From positions 1 through 64,000 of the forward strand of contig NZ_CP109073.1 in the NCBI RefSeq assembly GCF_035917415.1: a stretch of 64,000 bases of DNA. The letters are read 5' to 3'. Positions 1-8,886 of the stretch are shown one piece after another; the stretch's first letter is position 1; each line of letters starts with the position of its first letter. The stretch is from Streptomyces sp. NBC_01803 (GTDB taxonomy: Bacteria > Actinomycetota > Actinomycetes > Streptomycetales > Streptomycetaceae). The notes beneath the pieces were generated by a model. That model was not told the origin of the DNA. It did not search any database and saw only the letters and a program-made list of their open reading frames with translations. The translations under genes were made by a program, and so were the position numbers.

Positions 1-142
1 CTGCGCGCGCTTGCAGGCCTGGGCGCTTCGCGCCTGGGAATCCGGCGCGTTGCGCCGGACCGTAATACCGCTTCGCGGGAATTACGGAAGCAGTGGAATT
101 CGCGCTCCGCGCGAATTCCCCGCCTCCGCTCCGCTCCGGCGG
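1..142. repeat. Telomere-like array of short hairpins
   Basis: Five inverted repeats follow one another. 22-34 is GGCGC-TTC-GCGCC. 41-59 is an 8-bp stem around GTT. 61-86 is CGTAAT/ATTACG enclosing CCGC-TTC-GCGG. 95-119 is a perfect 11-bp stem around TCC. 120-142 has CCGCC/GGCGG arms. The first base falls within a further imperfect repeat (CTGC...GCAG, 1-16). Tandem palindromes with three-base loops are typical of Streptomyces linear replicon ends, where they form the fold-back 3' overhang. The neighbouring helicase and the tap-tpg operon support this. That position 1 is the physical end is inferred. Confidence 0.6.
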
Positions 143-155
143 AAAAGCGGCTGGC

Positions 156-574
156 TAGGGGGAGCATGGGGTGAGGGGAGGCGGGTGCATCACACGGCAG
201 GCTGTGTAGACACAGGAATACCAGGCCAGTGGCCCCCCATTGGGGCAGAACCGGAGGGGGTCGGCCCCCGGAACGCCGGGGACCAGGAGCAGCGTCCCGA
301 GCGGGACCGGGGCGGGCGGGTGCCGGTCGATACTTCGTCAGCTTCCCTGTCGGGCCACCCGGATGGCCTGCGTCGATCCCGTCATACCCCGGGCAGTGTG
401 CCCTGCGCAGCGGCCGGTGTGGTAGGGTTGCGTGCATCATTGTTCCCCCTCGGTGCGCCATGCCCGGTCTGATGCATCTGTGTAGTTACGGGAACGTGGA
501 ACGGCCCCCTGATCACACGGCGGGAAACCTCCGCCCTTCTCATGTCTTTTTGAATTCCCGTCAGGAGGAACGGA
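156..574. other. Leader region without a recognised gene
   Basis: G-rich sequence between the hairpin array and the helicase. Open frames here have no recognisable protein character. The only clear signal is the helicase ribosome-binding site AGGAGG at 563-568. The stretch 430-560 is lower in GC than its surroundings and probably holds the helicase promoter, but no clear -35/-10 pair is visible. Confidence 0.4.
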
Positions 575-3049
575 ATGACGGCACCGATGAAGCGCCGGGA
601 CCATCAGATTGAGGCCACTGAGGCAGCGGCGCGCGCTTTGGATATCCCGCCGGGAAAGCGTATCCCGGCCGGTGGATTGCGGGCGACGGTGGTGATGCCG
701 TGCGGTTCGGGAAAGACGCTGGTTGCCGCTGATACGGCGCGGCGGGTGGCGCGGAATGGGCGGGTGCTGGTTTTGGTGCCCACTTTGGATCTGCTGACGC
801 AGACGGTGTTGGCGTGGCAGGCGGCGGGGCACAAGGGGCCGGCGGTCGCGGTGTGTTCGCTCACCGACGATCCGGCGCTGTGGGCGGCGAAGGTGCGGGT
901 GACGACGAGCGCGCCGCAACTGGCGTTGTGGCACGGCTCGGGGCCGGTGACGGTCTACGCCACCTACTCCTCGCTGCCGGTGCTGACGTCGGCGTTCGAG
1001 GGCTCCTACGGCCTTCCGATGGCGCCGTTCGACCTGGTGGTGGTGGATGAGGCGCACAGAACTTCCGGGTCGCAGGGGAAGGCGTGGGCGGATGTGCACA
1101 ACAACGGGCTGCTGCCGTCGCTGCGGAGGTTGTACCTGACGGCGACGCCGCGGGTCTGGCAGGAGCGGCCGTCGTGGGAGGTGCGGGAGGGCGTCCGGGA
1201 TCCGCTGCCGGAGGAGCTGGCCGCGAGCATGGACGATCCGGCGATCTTCGGGCCGGTGGTCTACCGGATGTCGCTGGCGATGGGTGTGGCCCGCGGTTTA
1301 CTTGCGCGGTATCAGATCATCGTGGTCGAGCTGGCCGACCCGCAGCTGCCTCCCGGCCGCCTGTACGGCCCTGAGCGGCGTGAGGAGGAGATCCGCGGCC
1401 TGCGCCTGGGCGCGCTCCAGGCGGCGATGCTGAAGACCGCCCGCGAGCACGATCTGAAGACGATGATCACGTTCCATCACCGCACGGTGGAGGCGCAGGC
1501 GTTCGCGGCCGGTCTGCCGGCGGTCGCCGAACGGCTCCATCAGGCCGACCCCGAGCGGTACCCCGCGAGAGTCTGGACGGGGTGGCTGAAGGGCGACCAC
1601 GACTCCGCACACCGCCGCGAAGTCCTGGGAGAATTCGGCACCCGGGCGGGGCTTGCCATTCTCTGTAATTGCAAGGTCCTCGGGGAAGGCGTCGATATTA
1701 GAGCGGTGGACTCGGTTGCTTTTCTGGACCCGAAGGGATCGCCCGTGGATATCGTGCAGGCGATCGGGCGGGCGTTGCGGCAGAAGCCGGGCGAGGGAAA
1801 GCTGGCGTCCCTGATCGTGCCCGTCTTTCTCGCACCGGGTGAGCAGCCGCAGGACATGTTCACTTCGGCCTCGTACAAGCCGCTCACCAAGGTACTCCAG
1901 GGGCTGCGTGCGCATGACGAACAGGCCCTGGAATTGCTCGCCATTCCGCAGACGAACGCCCTGGAGCTGTCGCCGGGCACGGACATCGGCCCGCCGCCCG
2001 AGGACGGCGAGGACGAATCCCGGATGCTGCTGCGGTTCTCCTCGCGGCGGGACCCGGCGCTCGTGGCGGAGTGGATCGCGTACAACGTCATCGACACCGA
2101 ACGCCAGGACTGGGAACGCGGCCTGGCCGCGCTACGCACCTACGCCAAGCGCGAGGGCCACGCCCGGGTCCCCTTCTCACACGTCGAAAGCGCGTATCCG
2201 CTGGGGCAGTGGACGGCCGACCAGCGCAAGACCTTCAATGCCGGGGCGATGCCCTCCCGGCGCGCCGACCGGCTGGAGAAGCTCGGCATGGTGTGGGACG
2301 AACGCGAGCTGGCGTGGGAGGAGACGCTGGCCGTGCTGCGGGCCTACTACCAGGAGTACGGCACGCTGGCGGCGCCGAGGTCGGCCACGGTCCTGGACCG
2401 CCCGGTGGGCATGATGCTGGCCAACCTCCGCCGGGACGGCGGGCTCGGCAAGGACCCGGCCCGGGCGGCGCGGCGTGCCGAGCAGCTCGCCGGCATCGAC
2501 CCGTACTGGAACCCGGCCTGGCCGATCGAGTGGCAGCGCACCTTCGCCGGCGTCCAGGCCTGCATCGACGGCGGCGCCGAGCCGGAGGACATCCTCCCGG
2601 GGGTGACCTTCGCAGGCGTTGATGTCGGGACGTGGCTCAAGCGGCAGAGGCAGGCCTGGAAGCGCCTGTCCGACGGGCAGCGCGAACTCCTCGAGGGCTT
2701 GGGCGTCACCCCGCTCCAGACGCCCTCAGCGGCCCCCGCAGAGGCTGCCACGGGGAACGCGGGCGCCGCGCCCGTACCGGCCGCCAGAAAGCACCCGGCG
2801 GGCCGCAACGGGACGTTCGAGCGCGGCCTCGCAGCCGCACGCCAATACCTCACCCGCGAAGGCCACCTCACCGTCCCCCGCGGACACGTCGAACACCTCG
2901 TCATCGAGGACGGCACCGACGGCGGCGAGCGCCAGGAGCAGCCCGAGACTGTGGCCGTGCGGCTCGGGGTATGGCGCAGCAACATGCGCGCCCGCCGCGA
3001 CAAGCTCACCCCCCAACAGCAGGCCGCCCTCGACGACATCGGGCTCTGA
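575..3049 (+). CDS. Terminal DEAD/DEAH-box helicase with HA repeats
   Basis: Superfamily 2 helicase of 824 residues. Visible motifs are Walker A PCGSGKT (about 42-48), DEAH (158-161), LTATPR (188-193) and the arginine-finger motif QAIGRALR (about 395-402). Behind the core lie helicase-associated (HA) repeats with the W-x-x-x-L...R-x-G-H...P...L-G-x-W pattern near 510-575, 580-640 and 749-824. AGGAGG seven bases before ATG fixes the start. Streptomyces chromosomes and linear plasmids often carry such helicases (TtrA-like) as the first gene inside the telomere. It reads away from the hairpin array. A role in terminal replication or conjugal transfer is inferred from that precedent. Confidence 0.88.
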   Translation: MTAPMKRRDHQIEATEAAARALDIPPGKRIPAGGLRATVVMPCGSGKTLVAADTARRVARNGRVLVLVPTLDLLTQTVLAWQAAGHKGPAVAVCSLTDDPALWAAKVRVTTSAPQLALWHGSGPVTVYATYSSLPVLTSAFEGSYGLPMAPFDLVVVDEAHRTSGSQGKAWADVHNNGLLPSLRRLYLTATPRVWQERPSWEVREGVRDPLPEELAASMDDPAIFGPVVYRMSLAMGVARGLLARYQIIVVELADPQLPPGRLYGPERREEEIRGLRLGALQAAMLKTAREHDLKTMITFHHRTVEAQAFAAGLPAVAERLHQADPERYPARVWTGWLKGDHDSAHRREVLGEFGTRAGLAILCNCKVLGEGVDIRAVDSVAFLDPKGSPVDIVQAIGRALRQKPGEGKLASLIVPVFLAPGEQPQDMFTSASYKPLTKVLQGLRAHDEQALELLAIPQTNALELSPGTDIGPPPEDGEDESRMLLRFSSRRDPALVAEWIAYNVIDTERQDWERGLAALRTYAKREGHARVPFSHVESAYPLGQWTADQRKTFNAGAMPSRRADRLEKLGMVWDERELAWEETLAVLRAYYQEYGTLAAPRSATVLDRPVGMMLANLRRDGGLGKDPARAARRAEQLAGIDPYWNPAWPIEWQRTFAGVQACIDGGAEPEDILPGVTFAGVDVGTWLKRQRQAWKRLSDGQRELLEGLGVTPLQTPSAAPAEAATGNAGAAPVPAARKHPAGRNGTFERGLAAARQYLTREGHLTVPRGHVEHLVIEDGTDGGERQEQPETVAVRLGVWRSNMRARRDKLTPQQQAALDDIGL

Positions 3050-3405
3050 CCCGGTGCCGGGCGCCTCGGGCCCGGTCGCGGATCAAACCGGGCGGGGCGC
3101 CCGGCCGCAGAGCCGCCACCCCCGTTGAGGTGGGGTCTCGCGTTTGCCCAGGTCATTGCAGGGTTCGAGGTTCAACTACGGTCCACAGTCAACTGCGGAT
3201 CGCAGATCAATTACCGCGGCCGGACCGGCTGCGGCGGATCGAAGTCCTCGGCGCGCTCCTGGCCGCCGCCGTCGCACAAGCCCTCGGCTGAGCCGTCCGA
3301 GTGGCAGCTCCCGGTGACGTGCCCGCCGCCGCCCGGCGGTCCGTTCTCCCTGGCGGTCGGCGAATGATCATGGCCTTCCCGACAGCGAGATCCCGTGGAG
3401 GAACA

Positions 3406-4188
3406 GTGCTCGCAACCAGCCGAGGGAAGACCCTGATGCTCATCGCGATGGCTCCGCTCACGCTGACGATGGCGGCCTGCGGCGACGAGGGCAGCGGGGA
3501 GCGGGAGCCGACGACAGGCATCGCACAGAGCAACGAGGCGACCGTCTCCGGCTCGCCGTCACCCGGTGCCAGCGTGAACCCCGAGGACTTCGTCGACCGC
3601 GTCGACAACCCGTACCTGCCGCTCAAGCCCGGCGCCCGCTGGCGCTATGAGGGCACCACCGACCAGGGCAAGGAGGTCACGGTGGTCGAGGTGACCGACC
3701 GGGAGAAGGAGATCCTCGGCGTTCACATCACCGTCGTGCGTGACACCGTCTCCCTGGACGGGGAGGTCATCGAGGACACCTTCGACTGGTTCGCCCAGGA
3801 CCGGGCCGGCAACGTCTGGTATTTCGGTGAGGACACCAAGGAGTTCAAGAACGGCAAGGTCGTCAGCACCGAGGGCGCGTGGGAGGCGGGCAAGAAGGGG
3901 GCCAAGCCGGGCATCATCATGCTGGCCGACCCTGAGGAGGGCGCTCGGTACCAGCAGGAGGACGCCCCCGATGTGGCTGAGGACAGAGCCGAGGTGATCA
4001 GCCTGAACGAGACCGTCGACGTGCCCACCGGCGCGTACGACCACGTTCTGGAGACCAGGGAGACCACCCCCCTCGAACCCGACACCGAGGAACACAAGTT
4101 CTACAGCAGGGGCGTAGGGGTCGTGCTGGAGCAGCAGACCAAGGGCGGCAGCGAACGGCACGAACTGGTCAGCGTCGAGGGTCTCTGA
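3406..4188 (+). CDS. Putative secreted lipoprotein, function unknown
   Basis: The GTG at 3406 follows GGAGGAA at a good distance, so I prefer it to upstream in-frame starts at 3301 and 3364. The N-terminus is a lipoprotein signal peptide: basic residues, a hydrophobic stretch, then a TMAAC lipobox with Cys25. An acidic low-complexity linker (to about residue 60) leads to a soluble domain beginning NPYLPLKPGARWRYEG. This is the opening of a family of actinobacterial secreted proteins without assigned function. No catalytic motif is evident. It stands alone between the helicase and a noncoding stretch. Confidence 0.75.
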   Translation: MLATSRGKTLMLIAMAPLTLTMAACGDEGSGEREPTTGIAQSNEATVSGSPSPGASVNPEDFVDRVDNPYLPLKPGARWRYEGTTDQGKEVTVVEVTDREKEILGVHITVVRDTVSLDGEVIEDTFDWFAQDRAGNVWYFGEDTKEFKNGKVVSTEGAWEAGKKGAKPGIIMLADPEEGARYQQEDAPDVAEDRAEVISLNETVDVPTGAYDHVLETRETTPLEPDTEEHKFYSRGVGVVLEQQTKGGSERHELVSVEGL

Positions 4189-4868
4189 GCGCGAGGTTCA
4201 CGGCGCCCCATTAAGAACTCTCAAACCCGGGACAGCATCACCCACCATGAGATAAAGCCCCACGACAGCGACCCCACACAGCCATCTCTCACCCCCACGA
4301 CAGCAACGCCCCGCCCCAGAAACACCCACTGACCAGCCCCATAACCCACCCGACCAGGCCCCCACCACCGACTCTCACCACCACCGACACCAACCCGAGA
4401 GATCGCAGCGGAGCTCTGCCTGGGCGCCGGGGAGCACGTAACCAGCGGTCAAGGCGGTCGCGCGATCTGTCATAGAGAGCTGGGTGGTACGTGGGTGATT
4501 GGGACCTTTGGTGCGCTGCGCCATGCGGGTGAGATTGGGGTCACGGCTATTGCCGGTGTCGTCACTCCGATGGGTTACTGGTGGTGTTCAATCCGGTGGG
4601 CAGCCCTCCTCCCGGGGGAGTGACGGTCGGCCTGCCCACCGACTGGCCTGGCGCGTAGCCGGCCAGGCACAGGCACGGCCGTAGCGCCGCGCCGGGACTC
4701 CTTCGGCCGGGATGCGGACCGGCAAGTGCGTGCTGGTGGCCGGCAGCGGCTGGGCGGTGTCCGCGCAGCCCCGTCGGGCATGGTGCCGCTTGTCTGCACC
4801 TGTCCGTCCGATTCGTCGTCCATGGCACTGCGCTGGCCCGGCCTCGTACAGGCCATGAAGGGAAAGTC
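4189..4868. other. Noncoding stretch containing a dispersed repeat
   Basis: No credible gene in 680 bases. 4200-4400 is C/A-rich with many CCAC runs. The 41 bases at 4367-4407 match 15211-15251 at 36 positions. A purine-rich ribosome-binding site for the next gene lies just before 4869. Confidence 0.5.
4367..4407 (+). repeat. 41-bp dispersed noncoding repeat, copy A
   Basis: Begins ACCGACTCTCAC and ends GAGATCGCA. Copy B is at 15211-15251 in the same orientation with 5 mismatches. Related wording (CAGCATCACC) precedes both copies, directly in copy B and about 130 bases earlier in copy A, suggesting an insertion in A or a deletion in B. Confidence 0.55.
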
Positions 4869-5621
4869 ATGCCTGTCTCCCCGAACCAGGGATCCTCCGG
4901 CGGCGGTCAGACCGTCGCGATCACCGGCACCAACCTGTCCGGCGCCACCGCCGTCCACTTCGGGTCCAAGCCGGCCGCCATCACCGCCAACACGGCCACC
5001 TCGGTCACGGTGACCACCCCGTCCGGCAGCGGAACGGTCCCCGTGACCGTGACCACTCCCGGCGGCACCAGCAACCCGCTGCCGTTCTTCTACGTCGGCG
5101 CACCGTTCAAGTCCACGCTCAGCCCTGCCGCTGGTGTCACCGCCGGCGGCAACACCGTCACCATCAACGGCACAGGGCTGTCCACCGCGACCGCGGTGAA
5201 CTTCGGTGCCAACGCCGCGACGCCGACCGTAGTCAGCGACGGTCAGCTGACCGTCACTGTCCCGGCGGGTGCCGCGGCCAGCCCGGTGGGCGTGACCGTG
5301 ACCACGGCGGGCGGCACCAACAACGGCCTGTCGTACACCTACGTCGACACGCCCACCATCGGAACGCTCGCGCCCAACTCCGGTCCGGCTTCCGGCGGGA
5401 CCGTGGTGACCATCTCCGGCACCGGTTTCAGCACGACCCAGTCGGTCACCTTCGGCGCCACCCCCGCACCGTTGACGATCGTCAACGACACCACCTTGTC
5501 CGTCGTCACCCCGCCCACCCCCGACGGCGCTCCCGGACCTTCCGACGTGAGGGTGACGACCACCGGTGGCGTCGCCCTGGCCGCTGCCGGTTTCACCTAC
5601 CTCGCCACTCCCGGAATCTGA
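4869..5621 (+). CDS. IPT/TIG-repeat protein
   Basis: 250 residues formed almost wholly of three TIG (immunoglobulin-like) repeats of about 80 residues. Each begins with P-x-x-G-x-x-x-G-G and continues V-x-I-x-G-T-x-L/F-S-x-x-x-x-V-x-F-G. The ATG follows GAAGGGAAAG. There is no signal peptide, membrane segment, enzyme domain or LPxTG anchor. Actinomycetes often carry such stand-alone TIG proteins, whose function is unsettled. A binding or structural role is the most that can be inferred. Confidence 0.82.
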   Translation: MPVSPNQGSSGGGQTVAITGTNLSGATAVHFGSKPAAITANTATSVTVTTPSGSGTVPVTVTTPGGTSNPLPFFYVGAPFKSTLSPAAGVTAGGNTVTINGTGLSTATAVNFGANAATPTVVSDGQLTVTVPAGAAASPVGVTVTTAGGTNNGLSYTYVDTPTIGTLAPNSGPASGGTVVTISGTGFSTTQSVTFGATPAPLTIVNDTTLSVVTPPTPDGAPGPSDVRVTTTGGVALAAAGFTYLATPGI

Positions 5622-5706
5622 CCCCCGGCCCGGCGCCGCCGACACCCTTAGCCCGGCGGCCGGGCACATGACCGCCTGCTCAGGCCCGGGTTGTGAGGAG
5701 GCCGGA

Positions 5707-5990
5707 TTAGCGGGGGGCGCCCGTCAGCCGCCCGCGGTGCTTGCGCAGTTCCTCCCGCATCTCGGCGATCGTGGCGGGCCGCTGGGTGAAGGGGCAGCCG
5801 ACGTACCCGCCGTGGGTGGCGGGCAGGGCGCAGCCGGCGGGCGAGCAGACCGCAAACGGAGCCCGCTGGAAGGGGAGAGAACCGTCATCACAGGGGCCAT
5901 CCGCCCCGCCGGGCCTGGTGCGCGCGGGATTTCGCCCGTCCTCGCGGGTGGTGGTGCGGCTACTGGAGCGGTGACCCGCGACCTTCCTGC
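5707..5990 (-). pseudogene. Remnant of a small Cys-containing protein
   Basis: An open reverse frame ends at a TAA near 5707. It encodes a plausible C-terminus: CSPAGCALPATHGGYVGC, then PFTQRPATIAEMREELRKH. The paired cysteines resemble a small metal-binding motif. The frame is open upstream to about 5990 but has no ATG or GTG with a ribosome-binding site, so the 5' end seems lost. I do not recognise the family. Confidence 0.35.
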
Positions 5991-6022
5991 CGAACTGCCC
6001 GAGCGTTGTTCGAGTTTCTTCG

Positions 6023-6054
6023 AACGGTAGCGCTTGAATTCAAGCGCTACCGTT
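6023..6054. repeat. Perfect 32-bp palindrome
   Basis: The arm AACGGTAGCGCTTGAA is followed at once by its exact reverse complement, centred on the EcoRI-like GAATTC at 6036-6041. TGTTCGAG occurs on both sides (6007 and 6064). With no loop it is more likely a binding or recombination site than a terminator. It lies in the gap between the TIG gene and the 3' end of the relaxase gene. Confidence 0.7.
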
Positions 6055-6060
6055 TGATTC

Positions 6061-6160
6061 TTGTTCGAGACACTGCGGACCGCCGGCCTCGACGCCCAGG
6101 AGCGCGGCGAGATCGGCTCAGCGTCGAGCAGCAGGTCGCCCTGGACGAGATCGGGCTGCA
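6061..6160 (+). pseudogene. Helicase C-terminal fragment
   Basis: 6117-6158 encodes LSVEQQVALDEIGL, nearly the same as the extreme C-terminus of the helicase ending at 3049 (LTPQQQAALDDIGL). It is read through without a stop at the equivalent place, and no upstream HA repeat survives in frame. It looks like the tail of a second terminal-helicase gene left by recombination. Confidence 0.45.
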
Positions 6161-6196
6161 GGAGGGCCTCGGATTCGTCGGCACGCAGACCATCAC

Positions 6197-8164
6197 TCAG
6201 TGGCCGACTTCGCGGCCGCGGTGCGGTCCGGGCTCCTGCGGGCGGTGCGCCTGTTGGTCGTCCTGGCGCACCGGGCGCACTACGTCGGCGTCGTGGCGGT
6301 CCGCGCGGACGCGGGAGTCGTCGGCCGCCTTGGTGAACGCGTCCTGGAGGCGGCGCAGTCGGTCGGCCGTGAGATCGAGGGCTTCCACGTCCGTGCGGGA
6401 CTCCCGCAGGGCCCGCAGGGCCGTCATGTCGATCGCCTCCTGGTGTCCGGCTTCCGGCTCCTGGTCGTCGTGCTCGGGGTCGGCGGCCGGGGGCGCGAGC
6501 GGCTGCTCGGGCATCGCTGCCTGCTGGTGGGCGACGACGTCGTACGCCCGGCCCCGCACGGCGGCGACGGTGGTGGTGGTGGTGCGCAGCTTCTCCCGCA
6601 CCACCGCACCGGCGAGGACGGCCCGCTCGTACTGAAGCGGGATGCGGGGTATCTCCCACTCCCCCGCGTCCTGGCCCGGGGGGTGGAGCGCGGCCGGCTC
6701 GCCGGGACCGGCCGGGGGGTCCGGGCCGGGCGCGGGGGTGGGCGGGCGGCGCCGGGCGGGGAGGCCGGACAGGTCCCACCGGGCGGTGTAGAGGCGGTAG
6801 CCAGCCTCTAGGCCGCGTACGGTCTTCGGCTCGCTGATGTCCAGGCAGTGCGTGGAGATGGCGGCGGCCACGATTCTGTTGTCCAGGCCGGGGTCGCGGC
6901 GGCGGCCACGCAGGACGAGGGCGAGGTGGCGGCGGGCTTCGGCGAGCAGGTGCCGGCGGTGGAAGCGCCCGCCGCCGTTCATCACGAACACCGTGGCGGT
7001 GACGTCGACGGCCGCCAAGGCGACGTCGATCACGGCGGCGATCCGGGCCCGGATCGCCGCGGCCGCGGCACGGGCGTACTCGAGGAGGGAGTTGATGACG
7101 CCGACGGCCACCCCGGAGGTGAGGATCGCGCTCGCCTTCCACCGCTCGCGCAGCTGCGCGAGCGGCCGGGCCGTCTGCTTGGGCGGGCGGGTCTTGCGGG
7201 CGGCCATCTGGTTCAGCCTGGCGCGGGCCCATTCGGAGACCACGGGCAGGAACCGCGGCTCGCCATCGTCGTCGACGGCGGTGACGTACTCGTGCTCCAG
7301 CTCGGTCAGGCAGGCGGCGATCTGGTCGCTGCGCCGGGAGGTCCAGCGGATCAGCTCGTGCGGCACCCCGGCAATCTCCATCACCGGCCGGCGTCCGGGG
7401 GTGACGGTGCGCGGCTCAGTCGCCAGCCCCAGCGCCTCGCAGACCTCCACGGCCACGATCTCGTTGTAGAGCGCGGAGGCCGCCACGGTGTTCTCGTGCA
7501 GGGCCGTGGTGTGGATCGAGCCCCACTTCCCGTCCAGGCGCTGCCCCTTCACCGACAGCAGCAGATGGTCATGGAGCAACGGCATCCCCGACCGTGCCTC
7601 GTAGTGGCGGAAGCGGGCGGCGACCAGACCGCCGGGCGGCCGGACCCGGTAGATGCCGTCCCTGCCGTAGCGGATCACCGCCACCTCGTCCTCGATCCAC
7701 TCCAGCACCCGTACGATCGCGCGCTCGTGTGCGGCCTCGATCACCCGCCGGGTCTCCTCATCCCCCAGCGCCCACAGGAGGTAGATCGTCGGCTGCGGCC
7801 GGAACATCAGGTCAACGCCGGTCACCGTCACGCGCCGTCCCAGGGCGCCGGCCCTGAACGCCCCCTGCGGGGAGTCGCCCCTGGCGAGCCGGCCGGCCTC
7901 GATCCGGTCCGCGTACGGATGGCGGCCCCGCCCGCCGAACAGGTTCCGCAGCTGCGCCTCGGTGACCTCCTCACCCGGCGCCAGTCCGAGCGCGGCAAGT
8001 CCCCGGCCCATCCATCGCCCGGCCGGGACCCCGGCTTGCTCCTGGGCGGCGCGCAGCGGCGTGCGGGCCGGGCGGCGGCCATCACCGACGACAGTCTGGC
8101 GCAGGTAGTAACGGTACATCTGACCGGCCCGGATCACCCTGATATCCACCGTCACGCAGACCAC
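6197..8164 (-). CDS. MobF/TrwC-type relaxase domain protein
   Basis: 655 residues with a TrwC-type relaxase domain in roughly the first 290. The N-terminus carries closely spaced tyrosines (QMYRYYLR, Y17/Y19/Y20), the expected nicking position. The hydrophobic strand ending LLWALGDEETRR is typical of the family. The HUH-type metal site is seen as FRHYEARSGMPLLHDH (H187, H198, H200). The C-terminal half is Ala/Arg-rich and then Pro-rich, and lacks the RecD-like helicase of canonical TrwC/TraI. It may act in plasmid mobilisation. GTG 8164 opens the frame; GTG 8149 is an equally likely start. Confidence 0.78.
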   Translation of the reverse strand: MVCVTVDIRVIRAGQMYRYYLRQTVVGDGRRPARTPLRAAQEQAGVPAGRWMGRGLAALGLAPGEEVTEAQLRNLFGGRGRHPYADRIEAGRLARGDSPQGAFRAGALGRRVTVTGVDLMFRPQPTIYLLWALGDEETRRVIEAAHERAIVRVLEWIEDEVAVIRYGRDGIYRVRPPGGLVAARFRHYEARSGMPLLHDHLLLSVKGQRLDGKWGSIHTTALHENTVAASALYNEIVAVEVCEALGLATEPRTVTPGRRPVMEIAGVPHELIRWTSRRSDQIAACLTELEHEYVTAVDDDGEPRFLPVVSEWARARLNQMAARKTRPPKQTARPLAQLRERWKASAILTSGVAVGVINSLLEYARAAAAAIRARIAAVIDVALAAVDVTATVFVMNGGGRFHRRHLLAEARRHLALVLRGRRRDPGLDNRIVAAAISTHCLDISEPKTVRGLEAGYRLYTARWDLSGLPARRRPPTPAPGPDPPAGPGEPAALHPPGQDAGEWEIPRIPLQYERAVLAGAVVREKLRTTTTTVAAVRGRAYDVVAHQQAAMPEQPLAPPAADPEHDDQEPEAGHQEAIDMTALRALRESRTDVEALDLTADRLRRLQDAFTKAADDSRVRADRHDADVVRPVRQDDQQAHRPQEPGPHRGREVGH

Positions 8165-8208
8165 ACCACACCGCTGTGACTTGCAAGAAAAGGCCGATCA
8201 GCGGTACG

Positions 8209-8264
8209 TCCCGCCAGGCGGGAGCGGCGGCCGAACTTTCTTCCCGGCGTCCCGCCGGGCGGGA
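8209..8264. promoter_or_regulatory. Twin palindromes upstream of the relaxase gene
   Basis: Two 15-bp palindromes with identical arms, TCCCGCC-A-GGCGGGA (8209-8223) and TCCCGCC-G-GGCGGGA (8250-8264). They are 41 bp apart, close to four helical turns, and 45-100 bp upstream of the relaxase start. They could be operators for autoregulation or part of an oriT. The repeat arms are seen; the role is inferred. Confidence 0.5.
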
Positions 8265-8355
8265 AACGGCGCCCGGCCCGACGCGAATGTCATCGCTCTC
8301 CGGCAGCTCTCCGGCAGCTCTCACACCACGGCCCGGACCACACCATCCAGCACCA

Positions 8356-8376
8356 CTGAGTACGTGTTTTTGATCC
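8356..8376 (+). repeat. Junction motif copy 1
   Basis: CTGAGTAsGTGTTTTTGATC-type element, here with C at the variable base. Other copies are at 26723-26743 (+), 31765-31785 (-, one mismatch) and, as the first 14 bases only, 13659-13672 (-). Here it precedes the small zinc-finger gene at 8413. Confidence 0.6.
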
Positions 8377-8412
8377 CCGGTTCCGGATAGCCTGGGGATC
8401 TACGCTGACGGG

Positions 8413-8724
8413 ATGGCCGGGGATGTTGGCCGGGCTGGTGAGCGTCGGTGTCGTGGCTGTGATGAACGGCTGGCGCCGGGGGTGCGGCGGGATGCCGTGT
8501 ACTGCTCGGCGGCGTGTCGGGCCAGGCAGTGGCGTAAGGATCGTCGGCTGCGCCGGCGGGTGGCGGCTGAGCGGGTCGGCCAGGGCTTGGCGGTGTGTCC
8601 GGTGTGTGGGGTGCGGTGGGTGGCCGGGGTGGACCGGCGCTCGACCGCGGTGTACTGCTCGCCGCGGTGCAAGGTGAGAGCCTGGCGGCGCCGATCGGAT
8701 GCGTTCGGGGAACGGCCACAGTAA
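8413..8724 (+). CDS. Small double zinc-finger protein
   Basis: 103 residues with two treble-clef-like motifs: CRGC...YCSAACRARQWR at the N-terminus and CPVC...YCSPRCKVRAWRR at the C-terminus. Each is C-x2-C-xn-C-x3-C followed by basic residues and a Trp, suggesting nucleic-acid binding. A truncated relative is at 31563-31751. Both have the junction motif just upstream. Such short proteins are common on actinomycete plasmids; the function is unknown. Confidence 0.65.
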   Translation: MAGDVGRAGERRCRGCDERLAPGVRRDAVYCSAACRARQWRKDRRLRRRVAAERVGQGLAVCPVCGVRWVAGVDRRSTAVYCSPRCKVRAWRRRSDAFGERPQ

Positions 8725-8886
8725 CGGCAGTGCGAACGGGTAGGTCGCTCAAATTCTGCCCAATCACAGTCACTTGCGGTCATTTCGTTGTGATCAACGT
8801 ATTTGCGGATTGACGCTGGGTGGAGGCGGGCCGCCCCCCGACACGGTCTTCGGCGCCGTGCCCGGCCCGCGAAGGCGGTGGATGCC

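Noticed and set aside
1839..3291. Several alternative forward frames inside the helicase gene
   Set aside because: Arg/Ala/Pro-rich shadows typical of GC-rich coding DNA.
6848..8179. 443-codon forward frame over the relaxase gene
   Set aside because: Antisense shadow; the reverse frame has the tyrosine and HUH motifs of a relaxase.
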